Positions 45,471 through 54,383 of a stretch of DNA of 64,000 nt are shown piece by piece. This DNA is from Lacimicrobium alkaliphilum (GTDB taxonomy: Bacteria; Pseudomonadota; Gammaproteobacteria; Enterobacterales; Alteromonadaceae): positions 1-64,000 of the forward strand of contig NZ_NISX01000018.1 of assembly GCF_002591895.1 (NCBI RefSeq), in the 5' to 3' direction. The translations under genes and the position numbers were made by a program. Numbering within the stretch: the stretch's first letter is position 1; every line of letters begins with the position of its first letter. Under the pieces are notes generated by a model that was not told the DNA's origin, ran no database searches, and saw nothing but the letters and a program-made list of their open reading frames with translations.

Positions 45471-46334
45471 TTAAGCGTTTTTTACTTTTAGTAATGGTGA
45501 TATTTTGGTTGGAAGTATGTTTTTTGCCGTTTCGTAGCCAACTTCGAACAAGGTGTTTTTTTGTTCTGGCGTCATATCGAAGTCAACGGCAGACAGTGTA
45601 CCGGTATTAATGACCACAGTATTGTGCCAGTAGCTGGCATTAACATATTCTCTTGAAAGGGCTGTCATAAAGGTACGTATTAACAGCAGAATATACTGAG
45701 TTAAAGGAACCCATGAGCGTTTCATCAATGGCTTGTATTGATTATCACTCTTCAACCTGAAGCAAACTGATGGTGTGCCATCACCAGCCCAATCCCGAAA
45801 GAGAGCGTCTTCTGAGAGGATTGCTCCATCAACCAGTAAATGATCTTTATATGATTTGAAGCTGAATATCAGTGGAATTGACATAGAGAATCTTACTGCC
45901 TTCGACACACGCATGGTGGGAGAGTTGTCCCGATTAAAAATGACGGGCCCCCCGCCATTTACATCGGTCGCGACAATATGCAGATCAACTTCCAATTGTT
46001 CGAAGGTTTTTCCTTTAAGGTGTGTATCCATCCATCGCTCAAACTTATCTCCGGAGCTCAGTCCCCCATCCCTGAGTAAACGTATCAGAGAAAAACCTCT
46101 GAATTGTCTGAAGTTTGTATCCAGTGCTAATTGGTGTATTTCTGTCAGCGGCATACCCGTGCTGTACAGTGCTGAAACAATTGAGCCCCCTGATACCCCT
46201 ACCAGGTGCTTAAAGCCTATATCAAGATCTTTCAGAGCGGCCAGGATCCCAATATGCGTTGGTAATCTGGTGCCACCGCCAGAGAATATCGGAATGATTT
46301 CCTGTGGAAGATGATTGGCATTACTCGTCATCAT
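45471..46334 (-). CDS. Patatin-like phospholipase
   Basis: A 287-residue patatin-domain protein. FSGGGTRLPTHIGIL forms the oxyanion region near residue 18, GVSGGSIVSAL carries the nucleophile Ser near residue 45, and LLVDGAILSE provides the catalytic Asp near residue 170. No signal peptide is present. It probably hydrolyses acyl chains from lipids. It lies near the acyltransferase and YdcF-like genes, all on the minus strand, but with wide gaps. Confidence 0.85.
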   Translation of the reverse strand: MMTSNANHLPQEIIPIFSGGGTRLPTHIGILAALKDLDIGFKHLVGVSGGSIVSALYSTGMPLTEIHQLALDTNFRQFRGFSLIRLLRDGGLSSGDKFERWMDTHLKGKTFEQLEVDLHIVATDVNGGGPVIFNRDNSPTMRVSKAVRFSMSIPLIFSFKSYKDHLLVDGAILSEDALFRDWAGDGTPSVCFRLKSDNQYKPLMKRSWVPLTQYILLLIRTFMTALSREYVNASYWHNTVVINTGTLSAVDFDMTPEQKNTLFEVGYETAKNILPTKISPLLKVKNA

Positions 46335-46445
46335 TAATCTTATAAATAATCTTATTAATCAGGTAATTATGGTTTATCTTCCGATAAGTACAAGGGAGTA
46401 GAACAATTTGCGTAAAGGTTGGGGACCTGCAAATGATACCAGTTG

Positions 46446-47207
46446 CTATTCCGCCAACTGGCTCAGATATTGGTATGTAAGACCGGCCCATTCGTAAAAT
46501 GCCCTGTGGCTGCGTTCAAGGCCCAGGGTACTCGGCCATCCCCAATCTGTTCCTGTTGTGCTGAGAAACTCTACAGGTACAGGAATGACTGAGATGTGTT
46601 GTTGATTCAGATAATATTTTGCTCTTATCTGGTGGCTGGCAGAGGTGACCAGTGCCACCGTTTTACCTTTAAGAAAGGGGCTCAGCGCTATAGCTTCCTC
46701 TTCGGTGTTTGTTCCAGAAGGTACGCTGATAATATCAGTTGGCGAGATACCCATGGCGAGGAAGAATGCTTCATTGGCGCTGGCTTCTGAGTTTTTCCTG
46801 TATTTCAGTATGCCACCTGAAACATAAATAGGTTTTTCATGATATCTGTGAATCTGAATGGCCTGGAGGTTTCTGAGCAATGAGCAACGATGCCATCTGT
46901 CCGCAAAAGGCAGGGACGCATCTTCATAGTGACGACAACCCAGTACTAAAATGGCATCTGCCTGCTTCAATACAGAAGCCCCGGCCTGTACGACAGGGTA
47001 GCTGCGTTCAATAGGTTTGAGCATTATATTGCTGGTAACCGGCAGACTGCACCAGAGTATAAATGCGAATGCAAAAAAAGAAATCATCCAACATGCCCTG
47101 CTGGCTTTGCATAAAAACTTTAACAGTAGCGAAATGATGATCAGGGTGAAGAAAAGGTTGAGCGGTTGAATAAAGAAATGCACGGTACTGCGCAGAAATT
47201 CAGTCAT
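46446..47207 (-). CDS. YdcF/DUF218 family membrane protein
   Basis: A 253-residue protein with two N-terminal membrane helices (FFIQPLNLFFTLIIISLLLKF and ACWMISFFAFAFILWC) and a DUF218 domain: AILVLGCRHYED near residue 85, IYVSGGI near residue 125, PSGTNTEEEA near residue 165, VALVTSASHQIRA near residue 185. ElyC/SanA-type DUF218 proteins act in envelope or polysaccharide-carrier metabolism. The ATG at 47207 is chosen because an upstream TTG start would run into the terminator of the next gene. Confidence 0.8.
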   Translation of the reverse strand: MTEFLRSTVHFFIQPLNLFFTLIIISLLLKFLCKASRACWMISFFAFAFILWCSLPVTSNIMLKPIERSYPVVQAGASVLKQADAILVLGCRHYEDASLPFADRWHRCSLLRNLQAIQIHRYHEKPIYVSGGILKYRKNSEASANEAFFLAMGISPTDIISVPSGTNTEEEAIALSPFLKGKTVALVTSASHQIRAKYYLNQQHISVIPVPVEFLSTTGTDWGWPSTLGLERSHRAFYEWAGLTYQYLSQLAE

Positions 47208-47241
47208 GGGAAATCTTCGGGAAATGTTTTCAGATACAAAC

Positions 47242-47271
47242 AAAAAGTGCGACCCATGGGCCGCACTTTTT
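47242..47271 (-). terminator. Rho-independent terminator
   Basis: AAAAAGTGCG and CGCACTTTTT flank an inner CCCATGGG palindrome. It ends the PEP-CTERM gene at 47294 and would work in either direction. Confidence 0.85.
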
Positions 47272-47293
47272 AAACACTTATGATGCGGGTTGT

Positions 47294-48073
47294 TTACTTA
47301 CGGAAACGTCTCGCACCTAACATCAGCAGGCCCATACCCAAAACAGCAATAGAAGCTGGCTCTGGAATTTCCTGAGCGGTGATGTTGAAGAAGAAGTTTG
47401 CAGGAGTCGCCTGACCTTCAGGAGTAGTGAAACCGACGCAACCTGGATCTTTATCAACGACTGCACAGGTGGCTGCATCCATTGGGCCCAAACCGGCTGA
47501 GCCGATAGATACAGTGTAAATAAAGCCGTCGTATTCAAAAGACTGTATCAGATCACCTAACTCGATTGTGAAAATGTCATCGCAAACAGTATCAACATCA
47601 AAACCACAGGGAGCGGTATTTGTTGTCTCTTCAAATGCAATAACGAAATCAGTAGTAAATGTGGGCAACGCTAAACCGGCCGGGGTATTGGGGGTCAATG
47701 TCAGGCTGGTTTCCAGCGTAGCATCGATAAGCGTTGCATAATTAGCACTGATAGCATTGTTATAATGCGTCAGAGTAGACGACTGTGCATTACCCATGTT
47801 GGTATCTACCGTGCTGGTAAATGGAGAATCTGTAATCACCAGAGCACTGCGACTGTCAGCGGCGGCAGCGCCCGAGTCATTGTGGTCACCACCCGTTGCA
47901 CCCCAGCTGATTTCACTGGCATTTTGCACTTGGTCGCCGTTACCGGCAGAAAAGTTAGCCCCTGTCCAATCACTGGATACTGTATAATCCCATGTGATGA
48001 CCATAGATGCACTGGCGACGGATGATGCGACCATTGCCGCGCCTGCCAAACTGTTTAAAAGTAATTTATTCAT
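47294..48073 (-). CDS. PEP-CTERM sorting-signal protein
   Basis: A 259-residue secreted protein. I use the ATG at 48073, eight bases after an AGGA site, which begins a normal signal peptide (MNKLLLNSLAGAAMVASSVASA). The mature part has a choice-of-anchor-like beta-rich region (FTTDFVIAFEETTNTA, two Cys pairs). The tail IPEPASIAVLGMGLLMLGA followed by RRFRK is the exosortase-recognised signal. It has its own sigma-54 promoter and terminator. Confidence 0.9.
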   Translation of the reverse strand: MNKLLLNSLAGAAMVASSVASASMVITWDYTVSSDWTGANFSAGNGDQVQNASEISWGATGGDHNDSGAAAADSRSALVITDSPFTSTVDTNMGNAQSSTLTHYNNAISANYATLIDATLETSLTLTPNTPAGLALPTFTTDFVIAFEETTNTAPCGFDVDTVCDDIFTIELGDLIQSFEYDGFIYTVSIGSAGLGPMDAATCAVVDKDPGCVGFTTPEGQATPANFFFNITAQEIPEPASIAVLGMGLLMLGARRFRK

Positions 48074-48144
48074 TGTTTCAATCCTCGAAATCATGTCAAT
48101 TCGTTTGTTTTGGGGTTACTTCATTACACCCGTCGGGATAGATA

Positions 48145-48163
48145 AAGCAATTACCCTGCCACT
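48145..48163 (-). promoter_or_regulatory. Sigma-54 (-24/-12) promoter
   Basis: On the minus strand AGTGGCAGGGTAATTGCTT has GG and GC separated by ten bases and a TTGC -12 box. It lies about 70 bases upstream of the PEP-CTERM gene. The rest of 48074-48374 holds no gene. Confidence 0.8.
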
Positions 48164-48374
48164 TTTTAAGTGCATGAAAAATATGAAAAAGTTAAGTTGA
48201 GGAAAACAAGAGTGTTAAAGAATCAGACATCGTAAAGTTGTATTGCGTACACTAATGGTGGAGCGCCTTCAGATATGTTCATTCTATTGTTGTTGTTCAG
48301 CTTATTAGAGGCGATACTTTTCTTCCGGGTAATTAGCCCCGTACTTAATTATTTGTCAGAAAAGGAAATTTGCC

Positions 48375-49127
48375 ATGTTCAGAATTATTTCTCTGGTGGT
48401 GCTCAGTATGTTCGCTGGCCCTGTATCAGCTCAAAGCTTTGAAGCTGTCGTCTCTGAAATAAAAGAATCGGTAGTGGGGATCGGTGTACACGATCCTCTG
48501 GGCGCACCTAAAAACACTCTCCAGGGTACCGGATTTGCAGTAGGCGATGGCAGGCATATTGTTACAAACTTTCATGTGGTGGAGCGTGCCCTGGATACTG
48601 AGTCTATGCAAAAGCGGGTCGTCTTTGTCGGGCAGGGCGAGCGGCCTGAAGTATTAGAAGCTGACATTGTGATTACAAACCCGGCCCATGATCTGGCCGT
48701 GTTGCGGGTTAAAAAGCAGATTAAGCCATTTAAACTGGCCCCGACAAAACGTTTACCGGATGGCAGAGAGATTGCCTTTACCGGGTTTCCAATCGGTGCA
48801 GTGTTGGGTTTGTATCCTGCTACACACAGAGGATTTATTGCGGCCAGCACACCAGTGGTAACTCCTAGTGCAAACGCACAACAGCTGAGTATTGAGATGA
48901 TTAAGAGAATGAAGGAACCTTTTCTCGTTTATCAGCTGGACGCTACCGCATACCCGGGAAACAGCGGGAGTCCTGTCTATGATGTTACAACGGGTGAAGT
49001 TGTGGCGATTATCAATAAGGTTTTTGTGACGCAAAGCAAAGAATCTGCGCTGTCAGCGCCTAGCGGTATATCCTACGCTATTCCGGTTGAGCATTTACGT
49101 AAGTTACTCAGTGAACTTAACGATTAA
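48375..49127 (+). CDS. Secreted trypsin-like serine protease (HtrA-type, no PDZ)
   Basis: A 250-residue protein with a signal peptide (ISLVVLSMFAGPVSAQS) and a chymotrypsin-fold protease domain. The triad is visible: His in HIVTNFHVVE near residue 60, Asp in PAHDLAVLRV near residue 103, Ser in AYPGNSGSPVYDV near residue 195. No PDZ domain follows, unlike DegP/DegS. It may process envelope or PEP-CTERM proteins. It overlaps the convergent nucleotidyltransferase gene by 4 bases. Confidence 0.85.
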   Translation: MFRIISLVVLSMFAGPVSAQSFEAVVSEIKESVVGIGVHDPLGAPKNTLQGTGFAVGDGRHIVTNFHVVERALDTESMQKRVVFVGQGERPEVLEADIVITNPAHDLAVLRVKKQIKPFKLAPTKRLPDGREIAFTGFPIGAVLGLYPATHRGFIAASTPVVTPSANAQQLSIEMIKRMKEPFLVYQLDATAYPGNSGSPVYDVTTGEVVAIINKVFVTQSKESALSAPSGISYAIPVEHLRKLLSELND

Positions 49128-50173
49128 ACGGGTTTCTCTTGTTGTAACCGTGCAAATGACTTTCTCATCAGATGCGGGATTAAAAGTCTGAGTGGCATAC
49201 GCAACAGATGGCCGCGCCAGTACAAAATGGTTGCGGCGATATGGCGTTTCCAGGTTCGAGAGCTCTTGTGGTTGGGAGTGAATATATGCCGAAAAGCAAA
49301 GTTCAGAACAGCGCCTGGAGGGCGCTGTTGTTTATTTATCGGTGTATCAAGCAGCTTTTGGCAGTAATACAGAGCCAAATCCACATATCCCCTGAGGCCT
49401 AACTTGCCTGCCCTGCTGATGACACTTTCAACGAAATGGTCGTTTGCAGTGCTGAAATGCCGGAACAGCATATCCAGATCGGACAGATCTCTCAGTCCGT
49501 TATGAAATTCACTCTCGGTGAACAGGTGACAGGCGCTGTGAATGACAAGGTCTTCCGCCGTTAGTGTTAACAATGTCCCGATATCTTCCAGTTCAACCCG
49601 TTGTGTCTCAAAACGTTCTGGTTCAGGACAATCTCTGTTGGTCAGGGGTAATATATTATGGTGAACATCAAGCACTGTGCGATTTTCACTGTGTTTAAGA
49701 GGGGGGATTTCATGCATCCATTGCCGGTAATAACGATCATCGTAATCGTCAATCTGAGTGCGCTGCCAGCCTTCACCAAGTAAGCTGAATTCTACTCGTT
49801 TGATACTGGTTTTATCCACCAGGATATCGATGTCAGAAAAACTTCGGCCGTCGGCAACACTCAGTCCCCGGGCAATGTACGCAGCCCCTTTAAGCAAAAC
49901 CCATCGTTGACAGCGCTGATCCAGTAGTTTGCTCAGAGAAGACAGCTCACATCTGGCTTGCTGAATCTGCCGCAGTGCGACTTTCTGGGCTGAAATTAAT
50001 TGCCAGTGCACAAACTCTGGTATGTCTTTGCTTTTCTCAGTGTCAAAAAGCCTGTAAGCCAGTCGTCCGATTAGATTTGCCATACGGGCCTGGCTGAGAA
50101 GTATCTGCCAGTCAGCATCGTTAAAATTTTCGACAATGTGGGGGGCTTTCAGTGTATCAAGTAGCAGACTCAT
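49124..50173 (-). CDS. Nucleotidyltransferase family protein of the HPr-rel-A-type cassette
   Basis: A 349-residue protein with a nucleotidyltransferase signature around residues 95-125 (WVLLKGAAYIARGL, then DGRSFSDIDILVDK, giving the two metal-binding Asp residues). The rest is helical. Such proteins occur beside HprK-like kinases in several peptide-modification clusters, where a homologue elongates a phosphoryl group with sugars (established for the lasso peptide pseudomycoidin). Its start overlaps the kinase stop by 4 bases. It is the last gene of the four-gene operon. Confidence 0.75.
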   Translation of the reverse strand: MSLLLDTLKAPHIVENFNDADWQILLSQARMANLIGRLAYRLFDTEKSKDIPEFVHWQLISAQKVALRQIQQARCELSSLSKLLDQRCQRWVLLKGAAYIARGLSVADGRSFSDIDILVDKTSIKRVEFSLLGEGWQRTQIDDYDDRYYRQWMHEIPPLKHSENRTVLDVHHNILPLTNRDCPEPERFETQRVELEDIGTLLTLTAEDLVIHSACHLFTESEFHNGLRDLSDLDMLFRHFSTANDHFVESVISRAGKLGLRGYVDLALYYCQKLLDTPINKQQRPPGAVLNFAFRHIFTPNHKSSRTWKRHIAATILYWRGHLLRMPLRLLIPHLMRKSFARLQQEKPV

Positions 50174-51033
50174 GCATCTTCTACCAGTTTATCAAGGGTG
50201 TCGCTGGCATCTTCAAACCGGCTGTACTCAAACTCATAACTGGGAACAGATTGTAAGATATCAGCTACTTTATGAAAGCCTTCGGCTCCAAGCACATTGT
50301 AATTAAAGCTGTTATCAATGAGCCGTTGAAAGCTATCCAGTGATGACAACGGAGACAACCTTGCTTCACTACCTGCCTTGTACGTTGGAAAAACGATACA
50401 ATGCAGAGGTGCTTTTTGGTGCATGTTGGCAACACTTTCCTGGCCCGGCTTCATAAGCGCTACAGTACCCTTGAGTGTGTCGTGGGCTATATCGCCGAAT
50501 TCTGCCTGGCTAAAGTGAGACTGAAGTATATCAATGGCATCATTTTTGATATTTATGGGGCGTGCCAACGGTATTACTTCATTGCCTTGCAAAGACAGTA
50601 GTGCCAGTTCATCTGAAAATAACCGCCACCCGGATAACATCATTGCAGCGGTCAGTGTACTTTTTCCGGATCCCTGAGTGGCAGGCATCATGATAACCCG
50701 CCCGTTTTTTTCTATTACTCCGGCATGCTCGATTAAGTAGTGATGAGCATGGTTGGCAATACACCAGTTCATACCCCACTCCAGCATAGGGTAGGCCTGA
50801 TCCCTGGGAAGTGGCTTAAACGGATTGATTTCATCCATAAAAAATTCAACTTGCGGGCGAAACCAGCGCCGGTGACTCAGAGGGGTTTTTACTCTTACAT
50901 TGAAGTCAACATATGAAGGGCATGGGTGACAAAGGTGATGAGCATAGAGCTGTTCTATTTGCTGACTTACAGAACGGATATTGGTAGACAGAGAAAAAGA
51001 GAAAGGACCTATGGCAAGACGGTGATTATACAA
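50170..51033 (-). CDS. HprK-related kinase A
   Basis: A 287-residue protein related to the kinase domain of HPr kinase. The P-loop ATQGSGKSTLTAAMM lies near residue 120, followed by GWRLFSDELALLS, the position of the catalytic Asp/Glu segment in HprK-like proteins. There is no HprK N-terminal domain and no phosphotransferase-system gene nearby, so HPr is unlikely to be the target. HprK-like kinases in lasso peptide clusters phosphorylate a C-terminal Ser of the precursor; the neighbouring Tat protein is the obvious candidate here (inference). Confidence 0.8.
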   Translation of the reverse strand: MYNHRLAIGPFSFSLSTNIRSVSQQIEQLYAHHLCHPCPSYVDFNVRVKTPLSHRRWFRPQVEFFMDEINPFKPLPRDQAYPMLEWGMNWCIANHAHHYLIEHAGVIEKNGRVIMMPATQGSGKSTLTAAMMLSGWRLFSDELALLSLQGNEVIPLARPINIKNDAIDILQSHFSQAEFGDIAHDTLKGTVALMKPGQESVANMHQKAPLHCIVFPTYKAGSEARLSPLSSLDSFQRLIDNSFNYNVLGAEGFHKVADILQSVPSYEFEYSRFEDASDTLDKLVEDA

Positions 51034-51058
51034 GTTAATGCTCTCAATCTGCTGGTGC

Positions 51059-51331
51059 TTACTGTGCAGGGGTGATAGTTGATACTTCTATAATACCCAG
51101 TTCTACTGCCTGTTCAATGAATTCGTCTAACTGAGGCTGTTCGACAGACAGCGCAGCTAATATGTCAGCTTTTTTAACAAGGCGATTCGATTCACGAGAT
51201 TCAGCTAAAATTGCTAACAGCGTGTCGAAAGGTTTACCAATAAGCTGAGTTGTACTGGCCAGGTTATTAAAAACCGCGGCCCCTTCTGGAAGGGGCCGGT
51301 ATGCAAACTGATGAGATAGTTTCAATACCAC
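51059..51331 (-). CDS. PqqD-like peptide-binding protein (HPr-rel-A system type)
   Basis: A 90-residue protein with the winged-helix PqqD/RRE-like pattern: beta-rich start (FAYRPLPEGAAVFNNLAST), a short helix (GKPFDTLLAILAES) and LSVEQPQLDEFIEQAVELGII. PqqD-like domains bind leader sequences and present them to modifying enzymes. It lies 3 bases after the Tat-protein gene and 25 bases before the kinase gene, so it is likely the recognition subunit. Confidence 0.75.
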   Translation of the reverse strand: MVLKLSHQFAYRPLPEGAAVFNNLASTTQLIGKPFDTLLAILAESRESNRLVKKADILAALSVEQPQLDEFIEQAVELGIIEVSTITPAQ

Positions 51332-51333
51332 GT

Positions 51334-51921
51334 TTATTCAATATTCTGAGCGGATTCCCAATCGGTCATCATCAGCTCATCTTTTCCACGTGCGTAGACG
51401 CCCGCGACTTGTGCAGTTGTCATAGGGAAATAAAAGCCGGGAGCAAGATCGTTAACGATTTGACAATTTGGATCACTCTGACACTCATTCATTGCAGTTT
51501 GCCACAGCGCCGCATTCAGCCAGGCACAAACACTCTGACGTTCCCACCCATGAGGACCGCCGGTTAAGGCTTCTGCAATAGAGCCTGTAAAATCAGTGTT
51601 TGGAAATATACTGCTCACTAATGTTGATTTGCTAACACCGGTATAAACCCAGAGATTCGCATTGGGGCCTGAGCCAGCGGCTCTGCCTTTAAGCCAGCCG
51701 CCGGGGCTGTAGGCGGAGAAAGTACAAACTTCATTCTCATCGTGATGAGATGCATTTCCCGAAAGGTTACCTGAAATTGAGCACTGACTGGCCCAAACAG
51801 GTTTGCTGGTGATTGTGGTAATCAGCGCGGAGCTTACCGCCACTCCCTTGATAAAGTTACGGCGACTGCTGCCCACATTTTGTGAGGTAACGTTCTGCGA
51901 CTGCTTCTGTTGTTCTGCCAT
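51334..51921 (-). CDS. Tat-exported protein, candidate substrate of the HPr-rel-A-type cassette
   Basis: A 195-residue protein with a twin-arginine signal (SRRNFIKGVAVSSALITTIT, probable cut at VWA-SQ). The mature part has five Cys residues, a Gly/Ser/Asn-rich start, and a helical segment ending YARGKDELMMTDWESAQNIE, which contains the only Ser close to the C-terminus. It has no recognised family. First gene of the operon, directly behind a sigma-54 promoter; good GGAAG ribosome-binding site. Confidence 0.7.
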   Translation of the reverse strand: MAEQQKQSQNVTSQNVGSSRRNFIKGVAVSSALITTITSKPVWASQCSISGNLSGNASHHDENEVCTFSAYSPGGWLKGRAAGSGPNANLWVYTGVSKSTLVSSIFPNTDFTGSIAEALTGGPHGWERQSVCAWLNAALWQTAMNECQSDPNCQIVNDLAPGFYFPMTTAQVAGVYARGKDELMMTDWESAQNIE

Positions 51922-51979
51922 AATGTACTTCCAATATATTTACCGATGACCGGTCAGATTTTACTTACTATCGTTAGTT

Positions 51980-51998
51980 AAGCAAAAAGCGGACCAAA
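51980..51998 (-). promoter_or_regulatory. Sigma-54 (-24/-12) promoter of the HPr-rel-A-type operon
   Basis: On the minus strand TTTGGTCCGCTTTTTGCTT has GG and GC ten bases apart, a strong TTTTTGC -12 region and one deviation in the -24 box (TCC for CAC). It lies about 60 bases before the Tat-protein gene. Confidence 0.7.
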
Positions 51999-52059
51999 CA
52001 TCTATCCTTATGAAAATAAAGGGTTTATGTCATTGTGAAAATCTTTATTTATGGGTAAT

Positions 52060-52074
52060 GTAAAATTTTTCGAC
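52060..52074. promoter_or_regulatory. Candidate PrsR-binding motif
   Basis: GTAAAATTTTTCGAC followed by TAAT is similar (12 of 15 bases) to GTAAAGCTTTTTGAC followed by GAAT upstream of the first PEP-CTERM gene. It lies about 65 bases upstream of the sigma-54 promoter of the minus-strand operon and about 65 bases before prsK. Confidence 0.35.
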
Positions 52075-52136
52075 TAATTCACTGTGCTATTATGCCTTTC
52101 ATTATACGGCATGACCAGAACTGAGGGAAAATACTG

Positions 52137-54155
52137 ATGTTTGCTGCCGGATACGCGCTGACTTTAGCAGGGAATCTGCTGCTTTTACTGTTACTTTTTA
52201 CGGTTAAAAAACCTGGCCTGGCCAAACGCCTGCTGATGTTGGCTGTATTCGTTAATATGGTGTGGGCGCTGGCTAATCTGGCGTTCGCATTGGAGATGAT
52301 TCAGCCAGCATGGATGATGCAGGCGGAAAGTCTCAAAGGCCTGCTCTGGTTATTGTTTACCTGCTCAGTACTGAAGCGGGAGTTGACCCGGTTTCGCGGG
52401 CTGATTACACAACCGGTGACGATGCTGGTGATTGTTCTGCCAATGCTCGCACTGCTGCTTCCATGGTTTTCTGTGCTCCTTAAATGGCAGTTCTTACTGC
52501 ACACGGTTATTGCCCTTGTTGTGCTTGTTCTGCTCGAAACCCTTTATCGTCAGTCAGGTGAACAACGCTGGCACTACAAGCCTCTGGTTATCTACCTGGG
52601 GGCCACCAGTCTGTACGATTTTGTCATGTTTGCTGATGCCACTATGGTCAATCAGATGGACCCCATGTATTGGTCAGCCCGGGGGTATATCTATGCTTTG
52701 TTGTTGCCTGCTTTAGTGGTGGGTATACGTAGGATTAAACACTGGGGAATAGAAATTTTTATCTCCCGAGATGTCGTGCTGCACAGTACGTTGTTGCTGG
52801 CTGCTGGCGGCTACCTTTTTGTTATGGCGGTGGCCGGTTATGCCATACGCTATCTGGGCGGTGACTGGAGTGGCCCGGTACAACTGGTACTACTGTTTTT
52901 GTCGCTGACACTGTTAGCCGTGTTGTTGTTATCGAACAGCGTTCGTGCCAGGGTTAAAGTATTCATTACTAAACACTTTTTCGCTAATAAATACGATTAT
53001 CGGGAAGAGTGGCTTAAACTTTCTGAGAGCCTCAATGCCAGTGAGAAAAGTCTGCCAAAGGTATTTGAAAAAGGCCTTCGCTGTTTTTTACAGGCGATTA
53101 ATTATGACCGTGGATTTTTACTTAAATGTAATGGCTCCAGACTGGATGTGGTAAGCAGTACCGAAGAGCGGGAACTCACCAATGTAGAGAGCGACGTGCT
53201 CAGTCAATTACAGCCTTTCTTAGAACACAAACACTGGTTAGTGGATATAGAAGAGCTGCGTTACAAACCCTTTTTGTACGAGGGCCTGAAAATTAACCAT
53301 GCGATATTAAATCAGTGCAATTTCCAGTTGGTGGTTCCGATTTATCAGGATGACAAGTTGTGGGGGATGGCATTACTGCATACCAGTCTGGCCGAGCGTG
53401 TTCGTCTTGACTGGGAATTAAGAGACTACCTGAGTGCCGTGACGGCTCAGGTAGCTAATTACCTGTTCCACTACGAAGCCGCGCAGGAGTTGGCTGAAAA
53501 CGCCCAGTTTGCCGCATTTAATCGCATGTCGGCTTTTGTGCTCCATGATCTGAAAAACGTGTTAGCTCAGATCGATCTCATTCTCTGTAATGCCGAGCAA
53601 CATAAAGATAATCCTGAATTTATTGAGGATACTTTCGAAACATTGCATCATACAAAAACACGGATGGACAGAATGCTGCGGCAATTGACAGAGAAAAAGG
53701 AGCCACAGCCCAGTCCGACTAAAACAATCGACCTGGTGGAACTCACTGATAAGGTTATCAGCGAGCGATGCCACCAGTACAAACCGACTCCGGAGATTCA
53801 AACACTGGCTGAGGTCAGTTTGTCTGTGGATGGAGAAAAGCTCAGCAATGTCTTATATCACTTAATCAGTAATGCTCAGCAGGCGACTGCGGATGATGGT
53901 CAGGTAACCGTTAGGGTGGGGATGGCTCAGGAATCAGGTTTTGCGCTGATAGAAATTGAGGATAATGGTTGTGGTATGAGTATTGATTTTATCGCTAATC
54001 GGTTGTTTAAGCCATTTGATACCACTAAAGGTAATGCCGGGATGGGGATTGGGGCTTATGATGCGAAAAATTATATCGAGAAATTAGGTGGCCGCCTTGA
54101 GGTGAGCAGTAGCGAAGGTGAAGGTGCTTTGTTTAGCCTGTATCTGCCATTATAG
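52137..54155 (+). CDS. prsK: XrtA/PEP-CTERM system histidine kinase
   Basis: A 672-residue membrane kinase. About eight membrane helices fill residues 1-270, a GAF-like domain spans ~290-450, the phospho-acceptor His is in SAFVLHDLKNVLAQID near residue 467, and the ATPase part has the N-box HLISNAQQAT, DNGCGMS and KGNAGMGIGAYDAKNY. Topology and length match PrsK. It should sense an envelope signal and phosphorylate PrsR, encoded 229 bases downstream; that gap (54156-54383) contains no gene. Confidence 0.9.
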   Translation: MFAAGYALTLAGNLLLLLLLFTVKKPGLAKRLLMLAVFVNMVWALANLAFALEMIQPAWMMQAESLKGLLWLLFTCSVLKRELTRFRGLITQPVTMLVIVLPMLALLLPWFSVLLKWQFLLHTVIALVVLVLLETLYRQSGEQRWHYKPLVIYLGATSLYDFVMFADATMVNQMDPMYWSARGYIYALLLPALVVGIRRIKHWGIEIFISRDVVLHSTLLLAAGGYLFVMAVAGYAIRYLGGDWSGPVQLVLLFLSLTLLAVLLLSNSVRARVKVFITKHFFANKYDYREEWLKLSESLNASEKSLPKVFEKGLRCFLQAINYDRGFLLKCNGSRLDVVSSTEERELTNVESDVLSQLQPFLEHKHWLVDIEELRYKPFLYEGLKINHAILNQCNFQLVVPIYQDDKLWGMALLHTSLAERVRLDWELRDYLSAVTAQVANYLFHYEAAQELAENAQFAAFNRMSAFVLHDLKNVLAQIDLILCNAEQHKDNPEFIEDTFETLHHTKTRMDRMLRQLTEKKEPQPSPTKTIDLVELTDKVISERCHQYKPTPEIQTLAEVSLSVDGEKLSNVLYHLISNAQQATADDGQVTVRVGMAQESGFALIEIEDNGCGMSIDFIANRLFKPFDTTKGNAGMGIGAYDAKNYIEKLGGRLEVSSSEGEGALFSLYLPL

Positions 54156-54383
54156 TCATGGTGATGACTGACAGGTTATTGGCATTGAACGCCTGAGTGG
54201 AGCTATGTTGGGGACTTTACGGGATGGATGCTGAAACGCAGGTTATTGTTGTTCCCAGACTTGCTGCACCCGTGACGATGGCGCAAAGCCAGCATAGAAG
54301 AATCACTCGCGCAGTTTGAGTTACATGATAATCTGGTAGCCGGGTTTTCCCCTACAAAAGAAAAACAACAGGAAAGTGCAGTT

